Positions 6,410 through 16,457 of a DNA stretch of 16,457 bases are shown here, in pieces. Within the stretch, counting starts at the first letter, position 1; each line of letters opens with the position of its first letter. Under the pieces are notes generated by a model, which saw only the letters and a program-made list of their open reading frames with translations, was not told the origin of the DNA and searched no databases. This DNA is from JBOGGN01 sp050744165 (GTDB lineage Bacteria > Actinomycetota > Acidimicrobiia > Acidimicrobiales > Palsa-688). Location: the NCBI GenBank assembly GCA_050744165.1, contig JBOGGN010000180.1, positions 1 through 16,457 on the forward strand, in the 5' to 3' direction. The translations under genes were made by a program, and so were the position numbers.

Positions 6410-6922
6410 ATGGCATCCATGGCCACGGACTTGCAGGACCTCATCGCGCGCCGCCGGGCCACGGGCGCCGATCTCTACGACGAGATCTGGGACGGTGAGT
6501 ACCACATGGCGCCGGCAGCGCACCCCTTCCACGGCTACCTGGACGACCAGGTCGCAGGTGTCCTCCATCCCCTTGCCCAGCGGTCCGGGCTGGTCGGCAC
6601 CGGGCCGTTCAACCTCGGCACCTCATCCAACTACCGGGTGCCGGACCACGGTTTTCACCGGGCGCTACCGACCGAGATGTGGGTCCCGACGGCCGCCCTG
6701 GTCGTCGAGGTCCTGTCCCCCGGCGATGAGAGCTGGAAAAAACTGGGCTTCTACGCCGCCCACGACGTCGACGAGATCCTGGTGGTCGACGGCGAGCAAG
6801 AGCGCCTGACCTGGCTGGCCCGCCGGGGCGTCCACTACGACGAGGTCACGTCGAGCACCGTCGTCGGCGTGCCGGTCGCCGAGGTGGCCGCCGCCGTCAC
6901 CTGGCCACGACGCCTCGCCTGA
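6410..6922 (+). CDS. Uma2-family protein (PD-(D/E)XK-like nuclease fold)
   Basis: The 170-residue product matches the Uma2/DUF820 family, which has a restriction-endonuclease-like fold but mostly no proven function. Visible family features are YEI-like text near the N-terminus (LYDEIWDGEY, 22-31), YRVPDHGF (75-82) with Asp79, VVEVLSPGDESWKKLGFYA (98-116) with Glu100 and Lys110/Lys111, and the strand VDEILVVDGEQERLTWL (120-136). Together these supply the expected PD...ExK-type acidic and lysine residues, so the active site looks intact. Length is slightly short for the family, which is often 180-200. ATG at 6410 has GGAGG 4 nt upstream; a second in-frame ATG at 6419 is possible. It is transcribed alone between the repeat array and a terminator-like hairpin. 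No toxin or antitoxin partner is visible. Uma2 genes are often scattered and expanded, which suggests a mobile or accessory origin. Confidence 0.85.
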   Translation: MASMATDLQDLIARRRATGADLYDEIWDGEYHMAPAAHPFHGYLDDQVAGVLHPLAQRSGLVGTGPFNLGTSSNYRVPDHGFHRALPTEMWVPTAALVVEVLSPGDESWKKLGFYAAHDVDEILVVDGEQERLTWLARRGVHYDEVTSSTVVGVPVAEVAAAVTWPRRLA

Positions 6923-7094
6923 GCGCTTCCGTCGAGAGGGGACCCACCGCGTTGGGGGGCTGACGCTCCCCTTTTCCCCACCGCGTCTACGGCACCCGCA
7001 GTAGCCACCAGCGACCGATTTACGCCCCGGGCCGCAGCCCCGAAACCGGCGTCGGGGGGACGACCCACGTCCTTGACCGGCGCACGATTTCGCC
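6923..7094. other. Intergenic region between the Uma2-family gene and the LolD-like ATPase
   Basis: These 172 bp hold the terminator-like hairpin described separately. They also contain two copies of CCACCGCGT (6944-6952 and 6977-6985). No Shine-Dalgarno is recognisable before the ATG at 7095. I see no convincing promoter pair. Confidence 0.5.
6954..6975 (+). terminator. Intrinsic terminator-like hairpin after the Uma2-family gene
   Basis: GGGGGGC (6954-6960) can pair with GCTCCCC (6965-6971) in a 7-bp stem including one G-U pair, with a TGAC tetraloop. TTTT follows at 6972-6975. It begins 31 bp after the Uma2-family stop on the same strand. The stem is very GC-rich and the T-run is short but immediate, which fits a compact rho-independent terminator. 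Confidence 0.55.
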
Positions 7095-7877
7095 ATGGTC
7101 TACGCACTCCACCCCAGCCACACTTCCACCGCCGCCGCCCCGCCACCCGCGCCGGCGGCCCGCCTGGTGGGCGCCACCAAGGTCTACGGCGCTGGCCGAA
7201 CGGCCGTCCGTGCCCTGGTTGACGTCACTCTGTCGATCCCGGAAGGCCAGCTCACGGCCATCATGGGACCATCCGGATCGGGCAAGTCGACCCTGCTGCA
7301 CTGCCTGGCGGGGCTCGACCGGTTGAGCGCCGGCCAGGTGTTCCTCGGCTCGGTCGAGCTCGGAAGCCTGAACGACACCGCCCTCACACTGCTGCGCCGG
7401 CGGGCGGTGGGCTTCGTCTTCCAGAGCTTCAACCTGCTGGCCGCGCTGAGCGCCCGGGACAACATCCTTCTCCCGCTGAGGTTGGCGGGCGCCCACCCGG
7501 ACCACGCCTGGTTCGACCAGGTGGTGTCGACCGTCGGCTTGGCCGACCGCCTCGAGCACCGGCCGTCCGAGCTCTCCGGGGGACAGCAGCAGCGGGTGGC
7601 GGTGGCCCGGGCGCTCGTCACCCGGCCGCAGGCCATCGTCGCCGACGAGCCGACCGGCAACCTGGACTCGAGGGCCAGCGCGGAGATCCTGGAGTTTCTG
7701 GCCCGGGCGGCGCGCCAACTGGGCCAGACGGTCGTCATGGTGACCCACGACCCGGTGGCCGCGAGCTACGCCGACGGCGCCGTGTTCCTGGCTGACGGCG
7801 AAGTCGTCGACCGCCTCGAGCACCCGACCCCGGTCGCCGTCCTCGAGCGCCTGGCCGGGATCGAGCGGCGGCCATGA
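7095..7877 (+). CDS. ABC transporter ATPase, LolD/MacB type
   Basis: This 260-residue nucleotide-binding subunit couples ATP hydrolysis to the FtsX-type permease that follows, in mechanotransmission-type exporters of peptides, lipoproteins or drugs. Walker A is GPSGSGKST (58-66), the Q-loop Gln is in FVFQSFNLL (Q110), the signature is LSGGQQQRVAVARAL (160-174), Walker B plus the family tail is ADEPTGNLDS (183-192), and the switch histidine is in VTHDP (H218). These are the diagnostic motifs of the LolD/MacB/SalX group. The N-terminus has about 20 extra Ala/Pro-rich residues before the usual domain start. No Shine-Dalgarno precedes ATG 7095, so the start may be leaderless or lie further in, for example the GTG in ARLVGATK. 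Its stop overlaps the permease start by 4 bp (ATGA), so the pair is translationally coupled. Confidence 0.94.
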   Translation: MVYALHPSHTSTAAAPPPAPAARLVGATKVYGAGRTAVRALVDVTLSIPEGQLTAIMGPSGSGKSTLLHCLAGLDRLSAGQVFLGSVELGSLNDTALTLLRRRAVGFVFQSFNLLAALSARDNILLPLRLAGAHPDHAWFDQVVSTVGLADRLEHRPSELSGGQQQRVAVARALVTRPQAIVADEPTGNLDSRASAEILEFLARAARQLGQTVVMVTHDPVAASYADGAVFLADGEVVDRLEHPTPVAVLERLAGIERRP

Positions 7878-10411
7878 CCATCGTCACGCTCCGGAGCCTG
7901 TGGGCTCACAAGCGCCGCCTCATCGGCACCCTGCTGGCCATCTTCCTCGGCGTCGCCTTCCTGAGCGGCACCGAGGCCCTTTCCGACACGCTGAAGGCCA
8001 ACTTCGCGGCCGGCTTCGCCACCGCCAACGCCACAACCGCGGCCGTGGTCCAGAGCACCACCGACCTGGCGCCCCGCACCCCGGCCTTCATCCCCGGCAC
8101 GCTGCTGGCCCTGGTCCAGGCGGTGCCCGCCGTGGCCAGCGCCGAGCCGGTGCTCACTGCGGCCGGCGAGATCCTTGGCGCCGACGGTCAGCCAGTCGGC
8201 GGCCTCGGTCCGCCCCGCACCGCCGGAAGCTGGGAAAAGGACCCCGCTCTCAACCCCTATCACCTCGTGGCGGGGCGAGCGCCGGTCGCCGACAATGACG
8301 TGGTCATCGACGCCGGCGCCGCCAGCAGCGGCGGGCTCCACGTCGGAGACACGGCCATGGTGCGGCTACCGCAACCGGTGCCGGTCCGCATCGTGGGCAT
8401 CGCCGACTACGGGTCGCAGCCCAGTTTCGGCGGCGAAACCTTTGTCGCCTTCACCCTCGCGGGCGCCCAGAAGCACCTGGTCGGGGGCCGGGACCTGGTG
8501 TCGTCGATCGCCGTGCGGGCCGCCCCGGGCGTGAGCCAGGACCAGGTGGCGGCTCGCATCCAGCCGGTCCTGCCAGCTGGCGTCGAGGCGATCACGGGGA
8601 CCCGGCTCAGCGCCGCCGACCTGGCTGAGATCGGCACCGAGTGGCTCAACCAACTGCGCACGTACCTCCTCGTCTTCGCTTTGATCGCTCTCCTCGTGGC
8701 GACCTTCACGATTAACAACACCTTCACGGTGCTGGTGGCCCAGCGCAGCCGGGAATCGGCCCTCTTGCGGGCGCTGGGCGCCACCCGGGCCCAGGTGCTG
8801 CGGGCCGTGCTGGCCGAGGCGGCGGCAACGGGAGTGGCGGCGTCGGGGGCCGGCCTTGTCGGCGGTATCGGCATCGCGGCCGGGCTCAAGACGCTCTTCA
8901 GCGGTTTCGGCATCTCGCTGCCTGCAGGCGGCCTGGTACTGCGCCCCGCGAGCCTGGCGGTGGCGGTGGCCGTGGGGATCGTGGTGACGATGGTCGCCGC
9001 CGTTGTTCCCGCCCTTCGAGCCTCTCGGCTGGCCCCGCTATCGGCGTTGCGGGAGACCGCAATCGAGCGGGTCGCCGTGCCGCAGGTGCGCGTGGTCGCG
9101 GGCGCCATCGTCGCCGCCGCCGGGGCGGCGCTGGTGGTGGCCGCAGTGGCCGCTCACAGCACCGGCGCCCTGGCCTGGGCCGGTCTCGGGGCGCTCGGTG
9201 TCCTCGGGGGGGTGATCACGCTGGGGCCGGCGGTCAGCGGCCCCGTCGTTGCGGTGCTCGGCGCCCCCGCGGCCAAGCTCCGGGGAGCCTCGGGGGCGCT
9301 GGCCCGGGACAACGCCCGCCGGAGCCCTCGGCGGACCTCGGCCACCGCTGCCGCCCTGCTCGTGGGCGTCGGCGTGGTCACCATCTTCACGCTGTACGCG
9401 GCGTCGCTGCAGCACTCGGCCACCGCCGACATGACCGCCGAGCTGCGCGCCGACCTGGTCGTCACCGAGGGCGGGGTCGAGAACGCGGGCTTGACTCCGG
9501 CCCTGGCCGGGCAGCTGTCGAACCTGCCGCAGGTCGCCCTGGCATCGGGCCTCGGCACCGGCAACGCCGTCGTCGGCACCACCGGCGAGCCGGTGAGCGT
9601 CGTCGACCCCGCCGCCTTCGCCCGCCTGGCCACGCTCGGCCCGGTGTCGGGGGCGCTGGACCGGCTGGGGCCGACCCAGCTGGCGGTCTCCCAGCTCACG
9701 GCCCAGAAGAAGCACTGGACCTTGGGTTCGGCGGTCCCGGTCACCTTCCCTGACGGCTACCGCCAGACGATGACGGTCGGCGCCATCTACCGGTACCGGG
9801 AGTTGGCCGGCGACTTCGTGCTGCCCCAGGCCACGTGGACACCCCACGCCGCTCAAAGCGTCGACTCCCTCATCCTGGTCGACGCTCGGCCGGGCACCTC
9901 GGTGGCGGCAGCCCAGGCCGCCGTGGCCGCCGCCACGGCGGGCCTCGGCCGGCCGACGGTGGACACCGAGGGCGGGTATGTGGCAGCGGCCGGGCAGCGG
10001 GCGGCGCTGTTTCTTGGCTTGGTCTATGTGATGCTGGCCCTGGCCATCGTGATCGCCCTGTTGGGAATCGCCAACACCTTGTCGCTGGCGATCCACGAGC
10101 GGACCCGGGAGTTGGGCCTTCTGCGGGCCATCGGGCAGACCCGGGCTCAGCTTCGGTCCATGGTGCGCTGGGAGGCGGTCACCATCGCCGGCCTGGGCAC
10201 CGTGGGTGGGGTGGCGGTCGGTTTGTTTCTGGGCTGGGCGCTGGTGAGCGCGGCAAGCACCGCCGAGGGCGGCGGCATCGCCTTCAGCCTGGCCCCCCTC
10301 CAACTCGCCATCATCGTGATGGCGGGCAGCCTGGCCGGAGCGGTGGCGGCGACTCGCCCGGCTCGGCGGGCCGCCCGACTGGACGTGCTGGCGGCCATCG
10401 CGACCGAATAG
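7874..10411 (+). CDS. Duplicated FtsX/MacB-type ABC permease
   Basis: The 845-residue permease partners the ATPase just upstream. The architecture is an internal duplication of the MacB periplasmic-core plus FtsX unit. Segment TM1 lies near 17-35 and a first extracytoplasmic core spans about 36-260. A first FtsX block (about 264-395) has the coupling motif RESALLRALGATRAQVLRAV. Two linking hydrophobic segments follow (about 405-425 and 432-460), then TM near 490-510, a second core (about 511-705), and a second FtsX block (about 712-845) with RELGLLRAIGQTRAQLRSMV. That gives about ten membrane segments. No separate MacA-like adaptor is encoded, as is usual for Gram-positive-type envelopes. The substrate cannot be told from sequence; relatives export or extract lipoproteins, peptides or antibiotics. 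ATG at 7874 overlaps the ATPase TGA. It converges with the small minus-strand gene 66 bp downstream. Confidence 0.93.
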   Translation: MTIVTLRSLWAHKRRLIGTLLAIFLGVAFLSGTEALSDTLKANFAAGFATANATTAAVVQSTTDLAPRTPAFIPGTLLALVQAVPAVASAEPVLTAAGEILGADGQPVGGLGPPRTAGSWEKDPALNPYHLVAGRAPVADNDVVIDAGAASSGGLHVGDTAMVRLPQPVPVRIVGIADYGSQPSFGGETFVAFTLAGAQKHLVGGRDLVSSIAVRAAPGVSQDQVAARIQPVLPAGVEAITGTRLSAADLAEIGTEWLNQLRTYLLVFALIALLVATFTINNTFTVLVAQRSRESALLRALGATRAQVLRAVLAEAAATGVAASGAGLVGGIGIAAGLKTLFSGFGISLPAGGLVLRPASLAVAVAVGIVVTMVAAVVPALRASRLAPLSALRETAIERVAVPQVRVVAGAIVAAAGAALVVAAVAAHSTGALAWAGLGALGVLGGVITLGPAVSGPVVAVLGAPAAKLRGASGALARDNARRSPRRTSATAAALLVGVGVVTIFTLYAASLQHSATADMTAELRADLVVTEGGVENAGLTPALAGQLSNLPQVALASGLGTGNAVVGTTGEPVSVVDPAAFARLATLGPVSGALDRLGPTQLAVSQLTAQKKHWTLGSAVPVTFPDGYRQTMTVGAIYRYRELAGDFVLPQATWTPHAAQSVDSLILVDARPGTSVAAAQAAVAAATAGLGRPTVDTEGGYVAAAGQRAALFLGLVYVMLALAIVIALLGIANTLSLAIHERTRELGLLRAIGQTRAQLRSMVRWEAVTIAGLGTVGGVAVGLFLGWALVSAASTAEGGGIAFSLAPLQLAIIVMAGSLAGAVAATRPARRAARLDVLAAIATE

Positions 10412-10412
10412 C

Positions 10413-10424
10413 GCCGCCGGCGGC
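10413..10424. other. GC palindrome just after the FtsX-type permease stop
   Basis: GCCGCCGGCGGC is a perfect 12-bp palindrome 2 bp downstream of the permease stop. It has no loop and no T-run, so it is not a convincing intrinsic terminator on its own. It is the only fold in the short gap before the tandem duplication. Confidence 0.35.
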
Positions 10425-10443
10425 CACCCTCGGCGATCGGAAA

Positions 10444-10501
10444 CTCGTTCAGCCGCCCCCGCCGGCGTTGGGCTCGCTCAGCCGCCCCCGCCGGCGATGG
10501 G
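10444..10501. repeat. 29-bp tandem duplication across the end of the hypothetical gene
   Basis: Copies at 10444-10472 and 10473-10501 are directly adjacent and differ at only two of 29 positions (positions 5 and 25 of the unit). The core of each copy is CAGCCGCCCCCGCCGGCG. The stop codon of the minus-strand gene (10480-10478) lies in the right-hand copy and encodes the GGGG-stop end of the protein. The left-hand copy lies beyond the stop and is untranslated. The near identity implies a fairly recent slippage or unequal recombination event. Confidence 0.9.
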
Positions 10502-10978
10502 GTCGGCCGCCGTGGACTCGTTGGCGTCGAACCAGCGGACGAACTCGGCCAGGGTGCCCCACCGCCGGCTGATGCGCTCGTGGATCGCCTTCTTGTCGTG
10601 CCCCGCTGCGAACTGGGCGCTACGGGGGATACCAACTCCACACCCGCAGGCGCACACTCGCCGGGCCGCAAGAGGGTCGGCGAGGGCCGGGACAGGCTTC
10701 GAACCGCGACTTGCCGCCAGGCCCCAGAGCTTGAGACGGGCCGGGCCGTCTGCCGCCATTAGCCGGCCTCGGAGGACAACCTTCACCTCCCCGCCCGTCT
10801 CGATGACCACATCAGCGTTGTCGCTCAACTCGGCGACGAGCACGACTTGGTCTTCGGAGCTGAACGTGGCGTATCGCTCCTTGAGCCCGCTTGTATCCAG
10901 TACCCACGTGCCGCCCTCATGCAGCCCGCGGGCCGGGTCCTTTCCGTTACGGGGCCCCAGCCTCAGATTTAGGCTCAC
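10478..10978 (-). CDS. Hypothetical protein with C-terminal Cys-rich GHD motif
   Basis: I do not recognise a named family for the whole 166-residue protein. The first half (about 1-90) is predicted soluble, with alternating strands such as DQVVLVAELSDNADVVIETG (43-62) and VKVVLRGRLMA (65-75). The second half contains CACGCGVGIPRSAQFAAGHD (109-128) followed by KKAIHERISRRWG and a helix ending EFVRWFD. Cys109, Cys111, Cys113 and His127 could bind a metal. Similar short CxCGCG...F.pGHD segments occur at the ends of diverse actinobacterial proteins, so this is probably a small zinc-binding module. The start is GTG at 10978 with AGGGG 7 nt upstream. It lies downstream of rpoC on the same strand, behind a hairpin and a possible own promoter, and converges with the FtsX-type permease. 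A 29-bp duplication crosses its stop. Confidence 0.7.
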   Translation of the reverse strand: MSLNLRLGPRNGKDPARGLHEGGTWVLDTSGLKERYATFSSEDQVVLVAELSDNADVVIETGGEVKVVLRGRLMAADGPARLKLWGLAASRGSKPVPALADPLAARRVCACGCGVGIPRSAQFAAGHDKKAIHERISRRWGTLAEFVRWFDANESTAADPIAGGGG

Positions 10979-11064
10979 AGTCCGTCCCCTCGAACTCTTG
11001 AAACCTTTGACAGCCTCATCATTTGCCCGGGACTGCGTTGTGGGCTCGGCGTTTTCCGATTCCC

Positions 11065-11103
11065 GGTCGGCCTTATTTAAGCACGAAGACGGCGGCCGAC
11101 CAA
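11065..11103 (-). promoter_or_regulatory. Possible operator-flanked promoter for the hypothetical gene
   Basis: On the minus strand TTGGTC (11098-11103) and TTAAAT (11075-11080) are 17 bp apart, about 100 bp upstream of the GTG at 10978. The -10 candidate is in the most AT-rich patch of the area. A perfect 8-bp inverted repeat, GGTCGGCC (11065-11072) and GGCCGACC (11094-11101), encloses the -10 and overlaps the -35, as a repressor operator would. The -35 matches consensus at only three positions, so this is tentative. Confidence 0.35.
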
Positions 11104-11112
11104 GATGGATTG

Positions 11113-11131
11113 GCCCTTGGGCGGCAAGGGC
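11113..11131. other. Short perfect hairpin in the rpoC downstream region
   Basis: GCCCTTG (11113-11119) and CAAGGGC (11125-11131) form a 7-bp stem with a 5-nt loop. On the plus strand GTTAGGTCTTTT follows, which is weakly terminator-like, but no plus-strand gene leads into it. On the minus strand it lies between the rpoC terminator and the possible promoter of the next gene. Role unclear. Confidence 0.4.
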
Positions 11132-11158
11132 GTTAGGTCTTTTGATCGCTTTGCGACG

Positions 11159-11172
11159 TTTGCAGTTGCAAA
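11159..11172. promoter_or_regulatory. Perfect palindrome TTTGCA-GT-TGCAAA, operator-like
   Basis: The 14-bp sequence has two perfect 6-bp arms around a 2-bp centre. It lies upstream of the hypothetical gene and downstream of the rpoC terminator. A further CTTTGC nearby (11149-11154) repeats the left half. Symmetry and AT-rich arms suit a dimeric DNA-binding protein; no regulator can be named. Confidence 0.35.
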
Positions 11173-11200
11173 GGGAATTCTGAATGTTCCTGGTGCGCAG

Positions 11201-11231
11201 AAGGGCCCGGCGTAAAGATAGCCGGGCCCTT
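11201..11231 (-). terminator. Hairpin terminator of rpoBC
   Basis: A perfect 11-bp inverted repeat, AAGGGCCCGGC (11201-11211) and GCCGGGCCCTT (11221-11231), has a 9-nt loop. It begins 19 bp after the rpoC stop. There is no real U-tract on either strand beyond the bases closing the stem, so termination may depend on the stem alone, as often seen in high-GC Actinobacteria. It marks the end of the rpoBC transcription unit. Confidence 0.7.
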
Positions 11232-11250
11232 ATGACACATAAGAAGACAG

Positions 11251-15285
<4,035 letters not shown>

Positions 15286-15288
15286 TGG

Positions 15289-16457
15289 CTAAAACCCTCT
15301 CTCGCTGGCCCGCCGGGCGTCCTCTTCGTCGGAGCCCCGCTCGGGCCGGCTGATATCGATCCCAAGCTCCTCGGCCGTGCGGAACACGTCCTCGTCGAGC
15401 TCCCGCATTTCGATTTCTTCACCGGAAATGGACAGCACCTCGACATTGAGGCACAGGCTCTGCATCTCCTTGATGAGCACCTTGAAGCTCTCGGGGATGC
15501 CCGGCTCGGGGATGTTCTCCCCCTTGACGATGGCCTCGTAGACCTTGACCCGGCCGAGGACGTCGTCGGATTTGATGGTCAGCAGTTCCTGCAGGGCGTA
15601 GGCCGCCCCGTAGGCCTCCAGGGCCCAGACCTCCATCTCCCCGAAACGCTGACCACCGAACTGCGCCTTACCGCCGAGCGGCTGCTGGGTGATCATCGAG
15701 TAGGGGCCGGTGGAACGGGCGTGGATCTTGTCGTCGACCAGGTGGGCCAGCTTCAGGATGTACACGTAGCCCACCGATATGGGGTTGTCGTAGGGCTCGC
15801 CGGTGCGGCCGTTGTACAAGGCCGCCTTGCCGTCGTTGGCGATCAGGCGCCCCTCCTTGCCGTACTCGGTCCCCGGAGCCTCCGCTTGCAGGAGGTCGAA
15901 GATCTGGCGCATCGTCGGGTGGCGGCCCGCGTCCAGCTCCTCATCCCAGTGGGCCCCGTCGAACACCGGCGTTGCGATCCAGGTCGAAGGGATGGTCTTC
16001 GGTCGGGTCTTGCGCTCCGTGCCCTGCAGGGGAACCGTGGCCAGCGTATTGCCGTCCCAGCCCCATCGGGCGCAGTACCCGAGATGGCTCTCCAGCACCT
16101 GGCCCACGTTCATACGGGAGGGGACACCGAGGGGATTCAGGATGATGTCGACGGGCGTGCCGTCGGCCAGGTAGGGCATGTCCTCGACCGCGAGGATCTT
16201 GGAGATGACGCCCTTGTTGCCGTGGCGGCCGGCCAGCTTGTCGCCCTCGGAGATCTTGCGCCGCTGAGCCACGTAGACCCGGACCAGCTGGTTGACCCCG
16301 GGGGGCAGCTCGTGGGCGTCCTCCCGTGAGAACACCCGGACGTCGATGACCTTGCCCGACTCGCCGTGGGGCACCTTGAGCGAGGTGTCCCGGACCTCGC
16401 GCGCCTTCTCACCGAAGATGGCTCGCAGCAGCCGCTCCTCGGGGGTGAGCTCGGTCT
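15289..16457 (-). CDS. rpoB: DNA-directed RNA polymerase subunit beta (partial, C-terminal 388 residues)
   Basis: The frame is open from the right edge of the window (first full codon at 16455) to TAG at 15291-15289. It starts TELTPEERLLRAIFGEKARE. Conserved C-terminal beta-subunit blocks are visible: GDKLAGRHGNKGVISKI, DIILNPLGVPSRMNVGQVLE, ARSTGPYSMITQQPLGGKAQ followed by FGGQRFGEMEVWALEAYGAAYA, and KGENIPEPGIPESFKVL. These form the switch, wall and clamp contacts with beta'. A GTG at 16374 is an internal valine, not the start. The rifampicin-binding region lies upstream and is outside the window. The acidic tail SDEEDARRASERGF is lineage-variable. rpoC starts 3 bp after the stop, and its ribosome-binding site is inside this gene. 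Confidence 0.98.
   Translation of the reverse strand, partial: TELTPEERLLRAIFGEKAREVRDTSLKVPHGESGKVIDVRVFSREDAHELPPGVNQLVRVYVAQRRKISEGDKLAGRHGNKGVISKILAVEDMPYLADGTPVDIILNPLGVPSRMNVGQVLESHLGYCARWGWDGNTLATVPLQGTERKTRPKTIPSTWIATPVFDGAHWDEELDAGRHPTMRQIFDLLQAEAPGTEYGKEGRLIANDGKAALYNGRTGEPYDNPISVGYVYILKLAHLVDDKIHARSTGPYSMITQQPLGGKAQFGGQRFGEMEVWALEAYGAAYALQELLTIKSDDVLGRVKVYEAIVKGENIPEPGIPESFKVLIKEMQSLCLNVEVLSISGEEIEMRELDEDVFRTAEELGIDISRPERGSDEEDARRASERGF

Larger units (their letters stand above)
10979..11250. other. AT-richer intergenic region between rpoC and the hypothetical gene
   Basis: These 272 bp are visibly richer in A and T than the surrounding genes. They hold the rpoC hairpin, a perfect palindrome (11159-11172), a short hairpin (11113-11131) and a promoter-like pair inside an inverted repeat (11065-11103), each listed separately. 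A TTGACA at 11007-11012 on the plus strand has no matching -10 and nothing to drive. No supported open reading frame is present. Confidence 0.6.

Noticed and set aside
6256..6498. Small protein made of 6-residue repeats encoded by the repeat array
   Set aside because: The frame arises only from the 18-bp repeat period, has no ribosome-binding site and runs out of frame into the better-supported Uma2-family gene.
7073..7078. TTGACC as -35 element for the LolD-like ATPase gene
   Set aside because: A -10 at normal spacing would fall inside the coding sequence just after the ATG at 7095, and the bases there (TGGTCT) do not resemble a -10. It would be worth reconsidering only if the true start lies downstream.
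11007..11012. Perfect TTGACA -35 hexamer on the plus strand
   Set aside because: No TAnnnT hexamer follows at 16-18 bp and no plus-strand gene lies downstream before the antisense of rpoC.
638..11250. Genomic island with a transposase, integrase or attachment sites
   Set aside because: No recombinase gene, tRNA or flanking direct repeat was seen; GC content and codon style match the flanks.

Overview
The window is high-GC, closely packed bacterial chromosome. RpoB, RpoC, S12 and S7 all read as actinobacterial, and the two ABC-2 permeases with 'EWTKLR/EWTKFR' N-termini are an actinobacterial style. The RpoC N-terminal stretch with 'TRSWLAYLLMG' and 'FVDEEKRHQDLPSLEAE' reminds me of Acidimicrobiia, but that placement rests on memory of the family and is an inference.

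Layout. Both edges are core information-processing genes on the minus strand. On the right lie the C-terminal part of rpoB (to 15289) and complete rpoC (15285-11251), closed by a strong hairpin at 11201-11231. On the left lie rpsL (637-269, TTG start) and the first 88 codons of rpsG, running off the window. In many bacteria rpoBC and the str operon (rpsL-rpsG-fusA-tuf) are neighbours. Here about 10.6 kb of accessory genes on both strands separates them.

The intervening block holds five units. (1) A minus-strand ABC-2 exporter operon: ATPase (4074-3139), a permease with a very large extracytoplasmic loop (3142-1517) and a second small permease (1509-733). It ends 95 bp upstream of rpsL on the same strand. 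(2) A divergent two-component system, a DesK/NarL-type histidine kinase (4202-5512) and a NarL/LuxR response regulator (5509-6213), whose start codon overlaps the kinase stop. (3) A 160-bp intergenic region with five tandem 18-bp repeats plus an inverted copy, followed by an orphan Uma2-family (PD-(D/E)XK-like) gene (6410-6922) with a terminator-like hairpin. (4) A LolD/MacB-type ATPase (7095-7877) and a duplicated FtsX/MacB-type permease (7874-10411), overlapping by 4 bp. (5) A convergent minus-strand hypothetical gene (10978-10478) with a C-terminal Cys-x-Cys-x-Cys...GHD motif. A 29-bp tandem duplication crosses its stop codon.

How it may work together: a sensor kinase and regulator divergent from an ABC-2 exporter is the classic arrangement of an envelope-stress or antibiotic-responsive efflux module, and the LolD/FtsX-type exporter may belong to the same envelope programme. 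The regulatory link and substrates are inferred. The least ordinary items are the beta-sandwich-like insert in the first permease, the 18-bp repeat array, the orphan Cys/His protein with a possible operator-flanked promoter, and the splitting of the rpo and str clusters. I see no clear evidence of a wholly new multi-gene system, no CRISPR array, no tRNA or rRNA, and no recognisable transposase or integrase.
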